The position numbers were made by a program, and so were the translations under genes. A DNA stretch of 64,000 nucleotides from Morinoia aosen. Taxonomy: Eukaryota; Arthropoda; Malacostraca; Amphipoda; Talitridae. Below are positions 44,984 to 53,734 of the stretch, one piece after another; position 1 is the first letter of the stretch, and every line of letters starts with the position of its first letter. The notes under the pieces were generated by a model that ran no database searches, was not told where the DNA came from, and saw nothing but the letters and a program-made list of their open reading frames with translations. The stretch is taken from NCBI GenBank assembly GCA_030386875.1, contig CM059576.1:16682058-16746057 (forward strand). The letters are read 5' to 3'.

Positions 44984-46016
44984 AGAGTTAATTTTTTTTA
45001 TCAATATCATTGTAAATTTTTTCTGTTATGTGTAACAGGGCGTCCTGAGTACTGGTATTCCTTCTGTATGCATATTGATTGCGATGCAGTAGATGTGACT
45101 CGTCTATGTAAGACGAGAGCTGGTTTGTTATTACTTTTTCTAATATTTTGGACATAACAGGCAGGAGACTGATTGGTCTGTAGTTTGACGCTACGTCGAT
45201 ATCACCAGATTTGTGTAATGGCCTAATAATGGATAGTTTCCATTGATCGGGAAACTTGCTTGTGACTATAGATGTATTTATTATCAAGCGAATAAGGGGT
45301 GCTGCGACAGGGAAGCTGTCTTTTATATGATGGAGGCTTATGCCATCATGTCCAGTCGCTTTAGTATTCTTTAGTGAGTATAAGATTTTTCGTATCTCTA
45401 TGACGCTAACTGGCTTTGGTCTCCACTTGTTGCTACTATTTGGGGATGAAACATCGCTCGGATTTGCCTCTGTAGATGTGTCTGAAACTGTCCTGGATAC
45501 TTCATTGAAAACATCTTCGCCAACTTTTGAGAAGAAAGTGTTAAAGTCATTCGCCATTTTTGAGGGGTTGTCAAAAGTGCTTTTACAGTCTGAATTTTTA
45601 TACTGAGCAACTTCTCTAATGATTTCCCAAGTTCTTTTAGGGTTTTGTTTTGCCGCCATGAGTTCTTTGTGGAAGTAGTCCCGTTTTGCTTCCTTAACTT
45701 TTCTTCGTAGGATCTTCTCATGATCTTTATATAATTTTCGACGCGTACTGTCTGATTTATTCAGTTTGTACTCACGCTGCAAATTTCTTTTAGCCCTGCT
45801 CAACCGTTTTATCCCATCTGTTATCCATTTAGAAATTCTTTGCTTAACTTTCTTCGTAATGAAAGGTGCGCATTCGTTAAGAGCTGATACGAACTTTTCG
45901 GTGAAAAGCGAAACTTGTAGATTGACATCATCGGTGTTTTCCATGCCTTGAAATTCACTCCATCTGTCTAATGGCTTTTCTTGAAATATTTCAGGGGAGT
46001 AGTGGTTTTTCATGCG
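44984..46016 (-). pseudogene. LINE 2 ORF2, linker and RT fingers
   Basis: A Lys/Arg-rich linker ('KRLSRAKRNLQREYKLNKS') is followed by 'MANDFNTFFSKVGEDVF', 'TKATGHDGIS', 'NYRPISLLPVMSKILEK' and 'NQYAYRRNTSTQDAL'. The frame ends prematurely because the A run in 'DIDKKK' has eight A's where nine would keep the frame. It is joined upstream to the endonuclease in the same frame, apart from a TAG at 46017-46019. Confidence 0.9.
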
Positions 46017-46019
46017 CTA

Positions 46020-46841
46020 TGTAATGTACCTAGATTTCTGTTTCTCTTTTGCAATATTGATTTGGCATTCTACCGAATGGTGATCAGAAAAGGACGGTAA
46101 TATTTCTGTGCTGAGTACTGCTGTGGGATTGTTTGTAATTGTTAGGTCAAGAAGAGTTTTGGAAGTGTTGGTAATTCGCGTTGGTTCTTGGACCATTTGA
46201 GAAAGATTAAGTCTGTGCAGCATCTTGCTTAGCTGATTGTTTTTATTTGTCAGATCTACGTTAAAATCTCCGAAAACATAGAAAGACTTTTTGGCTGCAG
46301 AGTTTGATCTAAGCGTATTTTCAATGAAATCTAATGTTGGACGTAGAGATGCTGACGGATGTCTGTAAAGACTGCCGATAATGAAAGACTTGTGTTTGTT
46401 TACTTGAACATTGAGCCAAAGCACTTCTATGTCTTCGCATTTTTCTTTTATCGGAACTAAGGATGTAGAGTAGACATCTTTGATGAAAATGCATGAACCG
46501 CTACCTCTCTTACTCTTGACTCCGTCATAACGGTTCAATTTGTACCCGGTAATGCTGAGATATGAGCTTTCGACTCGTGAATCGAACCATGTTTCAGATA
46601 CGCATAAAATATCGATATCGTTAGTGATCAACATTACTCGTACGTCATCCATTTTACCATTGAGACTGCGAGCATTTATGTGCAATATTTTGATATTATT
46701 TATCTCAATAGGCAGAACTTTAGTGGAGTTATTGCATTTGTTAGGTCTAGCAGGGCATTTAGTATTCGTCTCTAGGTCTTTATTGCCGCGTTCATTGTTT
46801 GTGATTTCAGCTTCAAATTCAATTTGATCACTGTTATTTAG
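46020..46841 (-). CDS. LINE 2 ORF2, AP-type endonuclease domain
   Basis: Apurinic-like endonuclease of non-LTR retrotransposons, which nicks the target DNA to prime reverse transcription. Conserved blocks are 'ILHINARSLNGK', 'DILCVSETWFDS' (catalytic Glu), 'FIIGSLYRHPSAS', 'VFGDFNVDL' (Asp/Asn) and 'LPSFSDHHSV' (Ser-Asp-His). The domain is intact over 46685-46020. Codons 46841-46686 upstream are also open and in the same frame as the OTU region, interrupted only by a TGA at 46842-46844. Confidence 0.9.
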
Positions 46842-47423
46842 TCACAAAATGGGGGAGGGAGCAACACGGTTTTCATAAAGCATTTTTAAGTGGGCGCTAT
46901 AGTGGTCCTGTTTCCGGTGTATGTTTACTGGAGGACAGTTTATCAGAGCATTTGATGTAGGGGAGATTGTCGTCTTCCAAATCCCATTGTCTCTTTCATC
47001 AAATACGTGAATTGGTGTTCTCGTTACATTAGAAAGTATTTGGGGTATGAGGTCTCCAACTGCGTGATCGAAGACTTTTCTATCGATGTATTTATCGATG
47101 AGTTGTTCGAAACTGCCACTGTACTTGTCAACGAATTTTGCATACTTGTCCTTGTTTCTGGAGCTCTCAGTTTTGATGGCTTCTTTCAGAGATATATAAT
47201 CCCATTTCGATATTTTTTGTGAAGCAAGCTGCTTCGTTACGGCGTGGAGGAGACAGTGTCCGTCACCTACAGTGTAAGCAGGCTCCATTTTGAGCGATCG
47301 TTTCAAGTCGTCCAGTGTGTTTGCAACGCGTGTGCAAATTTGATTCACTTTCACTGTTGATTTTTCGGTAGCAGTATTGGTTTGGTCGTTCGACGGAGGC
47401 CCGGCAGAGGCATCAGATTTTTT
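46842..47423 (-). CDS. LINE 2 ORF2, OTU-like cysteine protease domain
   Basis: 'YTVGDGHCLLHAVTKQL' matches the OTU-family Asp-Gly-x-Cys active-site block (Cys codon at 47253-47255). 'KQDHYSAHL' about 117 residues later gives the catalytic His. Between them lie 'AVGDLIPQILSNV' and 'TPIHVFDE', which fit the expected strand and helix order. OTU enzymes usually remove ubiquitin. In transposons they may process the polyprotein or act on host ubiquitin; which applies here is unknown. The frame is the same as ORF1 upstream (a TGA at 47424-47426 between) and the endonuclease downstream (a TGA at 46842-46844). Most LINEs lack such a domain. A cysteine protease is known from the Dualen/RandI group, but this RT looks CR1/L2-like. 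Confidence 0.75.
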   Translation of the reverse strand, partial: KKSDASAGPPSNDQTNTATEKSTVKVNQICTRVANTLDDLKRSLKMEPAYTVGDGHCLLHAVTKQLASQKISKWDYISLKEAIKTESSRNKDKYAKFVDKYSGSFEQLIDKYIDRKVFDHAVGDLIPQILSNVTRTPIHVFDERDNGIWKTTISPTSNALINCPPVNIHRKQDHYSAHLKMLYENRVAPSPIL

Positions 47424-49201
47424 TCAAATAATTTTATTTTCTTTGGAATAGGTTTGAATATCGTTTTTAGCTTGACTTTCCTTGGTTCCTGCGTACTCAC
47501 TGGAAAGTTGAGAATTGGTTGAAAAGGAGGGCATGTCGCAATCACTATTTGTGTCTGTTGCAAGTAACGCAAATTTATTTTTCGTACTGACATTATATTT
47601 GTCTAAGATCGAGTCAGGGAAAGGCTCAGGCATATTCCCGTTCCTCATGCTGTGGGCGAGTGAGTTACTCAGAGCTCTGCTTGATGACTCAATCAATTTT
47701 GAAGGATTTGGTGTACCATGTGCAGTGATGTGCATAGGCTTATATTCTTTTTGAAAGTTTAAGGTGAGACTATTTGTCTCATTCCGTGAATTTTTCGATT
47801 CATTGGAATGATCTACAATTCCATTTATAGCTTGACATTTTTTGAAACGAGGACAATATGGCACGGTGATTCGCAATGTTGATTTCATTGCAAGTTGTTG
47901 AAGAAAACAGAAGTTTTCTTCCTGGGTCCAAGGCCATTGAAAGTTATTGAGTGCGTCACCATTTTCATTATCTGGGTAAGTTTGAAATTGAATCAAGTTT
48001 AAACCCAGGTTTTTGCAAAAATGCATCGCTTTGTTGAATTCGTTTGCGCTGCAAGCATTGGCAATATAAATACGAGAAAATGCGTACTTCCTTACAATTT
48101 GTTGTTTGATTCGAGCAAGGTCTGAGGGCGAGTGGCAGAGACCATCAAAACTTAGTATATAATTTTTAAATCTAGGCATGCAATTTACAGTATGGAGAAG
48201 GTCATCAAAGCGCCCTGATGGAACAGTTTTGATCCAGCACGAGCGATCGATGTCCTTTCTTCTGATCGTGCTTAGGATATTGTCACCTAGCAGCAAAGTG
48301 TCGTAAGGTTCTCGACAATTGGGGTCGATTTCACAAGAGATACTAGCAGGTACCACAGGTGCAAGGTCTTGAGAACTTATATGAGAATTTAAAGCAAAAA
48401 GTTGCTCGGTTTGGTTCTGAATGTTTGATACTGTAGAGAAAATCGACGACGGGCTAGGAGGCTCACGTTGTCTTAGGGATTTATTGAAAAACGCTGCTGT
48501 TAGAGACAAATTGTGAATAATTTCATGAATTTTTTGAGAGCTTGTCATTTGGAGCGGGTGCAAGTAGCCATTAAAAGAAGCAACAGTGTTTTTTTATTGC
48601 TTTGTACTGGAAATTTTATTTTGTTTTCACAGCTTGCGCTCTGGGGTAATTTACTGCCAGTATCGGTTTGTGCGCGAATATTATCGAACATATTATCTGG
48701 AGAATGAGAAAAGTCTACCACGCTTGAAATGTCCTTATTAATAAAAACTATTTTGTCTTGTACCACTGATGAGGATGGTGTTTGTGTCCCCGCCGCTGGC
48801 GGACAGTTCGGAGCGTTGCTGTTGACGCAGAGCTGGGGAGCTGGCACGCTGTTATGCTTGTTCAGATGAGGAGCAGGTGGTTGTGGTGCTGCGGCTGAGA
48901 CTTCACTGCTACGAACCTTCAAATGATTGCTGGAGGTTTGGCAGATATGTTTTCCGTCATCCGGCGATATTGGTTGCATAGTCTTCACTGACGTCGCTTC
49001 GGAAGGTGACACACATTCTTTGACGGGGTTACTGGCAGTTGTTAACAAGTCTCCTGTCTTTTGAGCATTAGAATCTTGTGAGTGAGAGGATGTAGGTCCC
49101 CTACCTGCAGGCACTTTGCTTGGTAAGGTCGTATTTTTGCCTCTGAGAGAACCATTTTTTTGGGATGTTGTGTAGGGCAACATTTGTGCAGAGAACGGCA
49201 C
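47424..49201 (-). pseudogene. LINE 2 ORF1 with SGNH-esterase-like region, one frameshift
   Basis: The N-terminal part (49201-48600) is Pro/Ser/Thr-rich and low in structure. A one-base loss in an A run near 48592 shifts the frame; the rest is read from about 48590 to the TGA at 47424. 'DTLLLGDNILSTI' (GDN codons at about 48279-48287), 'VPSGRFDDLLHTV' and 'NYILSFDGLCHS' follow the block order of SGNH hydrolase domains found in ORF1 of several CR1/L2 LINEs. The nucleophile Ser of 'GDS' is Asn here and the later blocks are weak, so it would not be catalytic. The esterase relation is tentative; the ORF itself is well supported by position. Confidence 0.6.
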
Positions 49202-50483
49202 TTTCCGGCCTGCGAAGCGAGTCTCGTAGTGATGTATTGTGCGTTGTAATTGTATAGCTATGACTGGATTTTGAAAACGAAGTAGCTTATGTATTTATCT
49301 CGCTGAAAGAGGTTGAAAATTGGGTGATTAACTTTCGACAAGAAAGATAGCCATCATTGAAATATTTGCGAATGAGGGATTGCATTGCTTGTTCAATTTG
49401 AAAACGAAAAAGACCGCCTTTTAATGCCAGACGAAGAGAAGCCGCCCGTAAGACAAAGGGGGAGGGGTAGAGGAAAAGAGAAGGTGGAGTAGACAGAGCC
49501 GGGGGTGGGGGGGGGGGGCGGGGAGCAGGATGCTTGCGGTGATCCAGCTTGAGCTTGGCGTTTCTCGCCCGTCTGCTCGTGAAGAAACCAATACAATTTT
49601 TTTTCCGTGTAAAGATTGCTATGGTGAGCTATCCAAAAGACGTCATATTGCTTAAAATTCGCCTCACGTTGTGGAATTATGTTCTAGCAGTGAACACAGA
49701 TTTGAGTTAGTCACTATTACAGCGTGGCAATTGTTACAAGGAGAGGGTAGGCTGGGGGAGGAAGGGGTGCGGGCGCAGACTTGGCGTAGCTGAGCCCTCA
49801 TAGAGCTCTATTATTTCAGGTTTTCAGTTTCACATTTTATTCACTCGTTTTGCGACCTTCAACATTTACAGAAAATATTTTCTCTAAATCACTTTTTACG
49901 TCACTGTTTCACCAAAAGTTCTCAATAAAAGGACAGAGTTACTTACTGGTAAAGTAATTTGAACACAATCTTGAGGATTAAAAGTCAAAATTGAGCGTCA
50001 TAGACACTCAAAATAATTTTTTTTGCAATAACTGATAAAATAACAAAAAAATATCACTGTGTTTTATGTTTGTCTTCACAAAATTCAAATTTGCTAGAGC
50101 ATCGGGCCTTTTTTTGTTTCCATGCTGGTATTCGGGGTACGTTTGTTCTATATGCGGAAGAGGGAGGAGCAGGCGTTGCGGTTGACCAGGGAGGGAGGCT
50201 ACACCGAGGGTCGAGGGTCGCTACACAGACTTCGAGTGGAGACAAGGTTTACAGAAAGCACCAGTCTGTTTTTGCACGATTAAATTGGTCACAAATGATT
50301 GTATTTGATTACTGTTTCTCACTTCTGCGATTCAATAAGGTAGAAAGCACATTCACAGATACTCAGTTCGAGTTTGGGGTTTTGGGAAAGTTTTGTTCCC
50401 TTACATTTTGAAATGTTTGACGCCGCGTTTACGCGGAGCGTCAGTTCACCTCCGCACTCGACGCCTGAAGTTATATTTGTTAT
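49202..50483 (-). promoter_or_regulatory. LINE 2 5' region
   Basis: About 1.28 kb ahead of ORF1, expected to hold an internal promoter. A run of G with one T and one C (49501-49524) could form a quadruplex on the plus strand. Near the 5' end 'gacgccgcgtttacgcggag' (50420-50444) forms a strong hairpin. No core promoter motif could be fixed. Frames of 63-113 codons here are unsupported. Confidence 0.45.
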
Positions 50484-50557
50484 ATTAGTTATATTTGCAA
50501 TAATTTAAATATAATAAAGAATAAGGCAGTGCGGAGTTACTTTCTGGCGCCTATGTA

Positions 50558-51539
50558 TTCTGAATTAAATTCACTTAATCAATTAACATATTCAAGAGAG
50601 CACTCAATTCAATTTAGATCGCCATAAAATGCACTCTATCTCAACTTTCAGCTTTTAGGCAGGCATTAAAGTAAATATCCTGACGCAAAAATGGCTCAAT
50701 ATACTTTATGCAGCCTCTACACGACAAGCTAACACAATAACGTAACACAATAAGAACACAATGAAAATTAATCAGAACCTTAGACACCAAATATGGGAGG
50801 GAGGTGGAGCCTCTTATCCAATATAATTCAGGTAGAACAAAATTACTTCTAGGCACAATAGAGGCAATTAAATTCCAAGAAGGATACAGGCAAGTGATTC
50901 TAGGCAGTTGATGGGGAATGAGAAGAATCAGTTGACTCCAAAAATGGAAAACATTGAAAACTACCCATCTAACTAACAAAACAAAGAGAAACAACAATGG
51001 CCAAGGTGGCACGGTAAGCTTGAACACAGCCTCTTGCATTCTTACATACTGGGCACAATAATGCAAGGTCTGTTCCTAAATAAATTATATTAAAATGAGT
51101 TTTATTTACAAAGATACGTTCAATATATTCGAGTCTCACCCGTCGCTACAAAACACAAGAACCACACACGGAGAAGCTTGACGTCAATGTCTGAGTCATT
51201 TCAAAAATGGCTTGGGAGTGTTGCCATGGCGGAAGTGACGGAAAAACTTGATCGGTACGATATTTTCGAAACACATTTTTGATATAATTACGGATTTTTT
51301 CGAAAAATTACGGGTTTTATCGGTTTATGGAAATAATTGTATTGATGTTATTTAATTTTAAAATGTTAGTTTTATTAATTTATGAATTTAGGCTGAAATG
51401 AGGCTGGGGGATTCACTACAGTTTCATTTTACGTGCCCGTTTATCGCAACATAATTCTCACAGAGAAGTAATTGCAGCGTCAAGAGCCCTGATATTTTTA
51501 TAATAGCGCACTAAACTCTGTGACCTCTTTTGTCGCATT
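50558..51539. other. Unassigned; hydrophobic minus frame
   Basis: A 141-codon minus-strand frame (51066-50641) is hydrophobic and Leu/Val/Trp-rich. It has no signal-peptide layout or known fold, and the DNA is simply T-rich on that strand. The rest is AT-rich. Confidence 0.35.
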
Positions 51540-51675
51540 GTTACTATTATATAAGAATTTTTTAGCCTCCCTTCACCACGACAAAGATGTTCCAAGAGGG
51601 TAAGGATGAAGGCACCATTTAGTATGGAATTGAGGGAACGTGGAATCTATTCACAAGGTGTTCTGATTTGATTGC
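51540..51675 (+). repeat. Foldback repeat family, arm fragment
   Basis: 'ttttagcctcccttcac' through 'ggcaccatttagtatgg' to 'gaacgtggaatctatt'. It breaks off after 'acaaggtgttc'. Confidence 0.65.
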
Positions 51676-52704
51676 GGATCCTATATCTTCACTACTCCTA
51701 TCAGATTGACCGGGAAACAGCGGGGACCAAAGACTCGTTGACTCTTCAGTTTATTTTAGGGCCCGCTGACGCCGTAAACTGCACAACAAGAATATTTTTT
51801 GGTTTGGGAGCAAGTCGAAAAACAACCGCACAATAAGGACATTCCTAGTTCGAAAATATAGATGAGAAGTTGCTGGCTAAGGCACGAAGAGCAACTAAAT
51901 ACTGCTATAACTGAGTAAGACATCCTAATGACAATGATCTATCACGCCAGTCTCGAAAGTCTGGGTGGCTCACGCGTCGACTCGTGTTAGCAAGAATTCT
52001 AGTTCCAGAGAACAACAATTCGGATAGTACTCCACGCTCAGAACAACTCATGAACAAATCAGTAATAATTTTCAAAGGCCAAACACGTAACATAATGAAG
52101 CAAGTATTGAATATCTGAGGCAGAAATATTAAAAGAAAGTTTGACTTTCTAAAAAGGAAATACATTTCATACTTTGTTTTGAGCACACAGCGTTGTACAA
52201 ATAGTCATATTTTATAAACATACACATGGAATTATTTCTTTACCTTCCCATTATAATTTCTAAACTATTAAATATATGCGTGTGGTCAAAAGGGGAAAGT
52301 ACACTGGCGCCCACTGTATTCATCGCAGGTTCACTTAAGTTAAGTGCTGCAGTGGGCACGGGTTTTCAAACCTCAGGATGACAACCTGACAACGCCTTAT
52401 TTTTTACTACTCACAAGAAATGGGGGACGGTATTCTTACACCTCCATAGAAGTCTTCTACTTTCAACCTACACGAATGAAGGGACTATCTAATTGTTTTT
52501 CTTTACTTCACGTGTGGTGAAGGGATTTGAACGGATTAGGTCTATGATGCAGAGGCAACTCTGCATCACAACAGGAACAGCAAACCAGCATTTTCACTAA
52601 ATTTCAAATGCAAGCACGACGGCTTATTCAGCCGTAGAACTGTCAGGGCTTAAAATTAATAAACATGAATAGAGCAAATCAGCCACAATAATCCAATGTA
52701 AAAA
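51676..52704. other. Unassigned sequence
   Basis: No supported gene. A short inverted pair ('gcgcccactgtat' near 52308, 'ctgcagtgggca' near 52350) may mark an insertion end. Confidence 0.35.
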
Positions 52705-52930
52705 TGGCTATCTCATTGATCAGCCTAACGCTGAAAGGGGTTAAAATGAGCCAGCGCAAAAATTCAAAACATTTTGGAATAACGTTGAGTTAATTTCCTA
52801 GAAGTTACTGAACTCCTTTGGGCCCATAGGTACCTCCACTTAAATTTGATAATAGTATTAAACTAGAAAAATAGTCTGACTATCACTCGTGTCAAACAAA
52901 CTATAAATTACTCAATTTAAATTACAGGTG
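52705..52930 (+). repeat. Second copy of the dispersed repeat at 26956-27185
   Basis: Shares 'atctcattgatcagcctaa', 'ggaataacgttgag' and 'ctttgggcccataggtacct' with the first copy, with several indels. Confidence 0.5.
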
Positions 52931-53186
52931 AACCGTTCCCAGGGGAACGAGTGCATGGGTGCTGGTATCAACCTCGTCACATGAATTTCTACGGACAGGT
53001 TTTCAATCTGGTTTAAATTCGCTTTAGCTCTAGGCTTCCACCTCGCCGACTGACGCAACTTGCTCAGCCCAGCTCATGGGTGAAGAGCCAACACAACGTT
53101 AAAGTTCAAAATTTTCCTGAAAAACAGAGGTGAACTAATTTTGATCTGAGCTAACCCAAAAAGTATAAGCTATTAGTGCTAACCAG

Positions 53187-53734
53187 TGTTAACCAGCTGA
53201 CTTGAGTAGGAGAGGTATTAGTTGTGGGCATTGCGCATCGCAGTATGTGGGTTCCACCCACCGAGCACTTTACGTCAGGGTTGCTGAACATGCTGATCGA
53301 AGTCATCGTACAGGTCGCTTGCTTACCTCTCCTACTCATTCTAGTATAAGACAACATTGTAGTAATGATTCCTGTGAACAGATTATTGACATTAGCAAAT
53401 TTAAAATATCAGATACTTGTACCGCCAACTTAGACCTACGTATTTTAGAGTCATTATTTATTCATAAACTCAAAACTTCTCTCGACGAAATGCAGAGTCC
53501 ATACCCTCTGAAAATAGTCAACCGATAAATTATTATTATTATTTTTTGTTTGTTTGTTTTTTCCTGCTGATATTCTGCGCTTCTGTAATTTTGGGTGTAC
53601 TGACTTGTTTATTATTTTATTTGCAGACTTTTTGTTGTGAATGAGCCTAGGCTCGAAACGTCCAGAGTAAATGTTTTCAAAGTGCTCCTCTATTTCTTTC
53701 ATTGTGAATTTGCTTCGCAAAATAGAATTATAAC
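53187..53734 (+). pseudogene. Penelope-like element fragment with GIY-YIG endonuclease
   Basis: The frame 53202-53528 reads 'GISCGHCASQYVGSTHRAL', then 'LYVRVAEHADRSHR', and later 'LDLRILESLFIHKLKTSLDE'. This is the GIY-YIG nuclease at the C-terminus of Penelope-like elements: Tyr/Gly block, catalytic Arg in 'VRVAEH' and Glu in 'ILES'. The reverse transcriptase upstream is missing, so the copy is 5'-truncated. The 3' region holds a hammerhead-like motif at 53633-53663. The fragment is interrupted at 53735 by a hAT element and seems to resume at 55933. Confidence 0.8.
53633..53663 (+). ncRNA. Hammerhead-ribozyme-like motif in the Penelope 3' region
   Basis: 'tgtgaatgagcctaggctcg' followed by 'aaacgtc'. 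Hammerhead cores read CUGAUGA, stem II, then GAAAC and a GUC cleavage triplet. Here the first box is off by one or two bases and stem II is the palindrome gagcctaggctc. Penelope-like elements are known to carry hammerheads in their terminal repeats, so the location fits. Probably inactive. Confidence 0.35.

Larger units (their letters stand above)
40050..50483 (-). mobile_element. Full-length LINE with OTU-like protease domain (LINE 2)
   Basis: Inserted in the right inverted repeat of the Tc1 element. ATTAG flanks both sides (40045-40049, 50484-50488). On the minus strand the order is: 5' region 50483-49202; ORF1 49201-47424; ORF2 from 47423 to 41918 (OTU, endonuclease, RT); then a 1.87-kb 3' UTR ending in AATAAA and a ctttctttc tail at 40050-40075. 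The RT part is split by a 5'-truncated relative (42637-44615). Without that insertion the element is about 8.45 kb. Lesions are two stops in ORF2, three frameshifts and the insertion. Confidence 0.88.
31656..50555 (+). mobile_element. Tc1-type transposon (IR/DR class) expanded by nested insertions
   Basis: The ends are CATAGGCGCCAG...CTGGCGCCTATG, flanked by TA at 31654-31655 and 50556-50557. The long inverted repeats are about 222 bp: left 31656-31877; right 39896-40049 continued at 50489-50555. Each has an outer and an inner direct repeat ('aaagtaactccgca' and 'aaagaaactctgca' at the left), the IR/DR layout of Sleeping Beauty-like elements. Without the LTR element, the LINE and their duplications it is about 1.65 kb, normal for Tc1. 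Confidence 0.92.

Noticed and set aside
50641..51066. 141-codon hydrophobic minus frame as a membrane protein
   Set aside because: No start context, domain or conserved layout. T-rich DNA gives hydrophobic residues by default.
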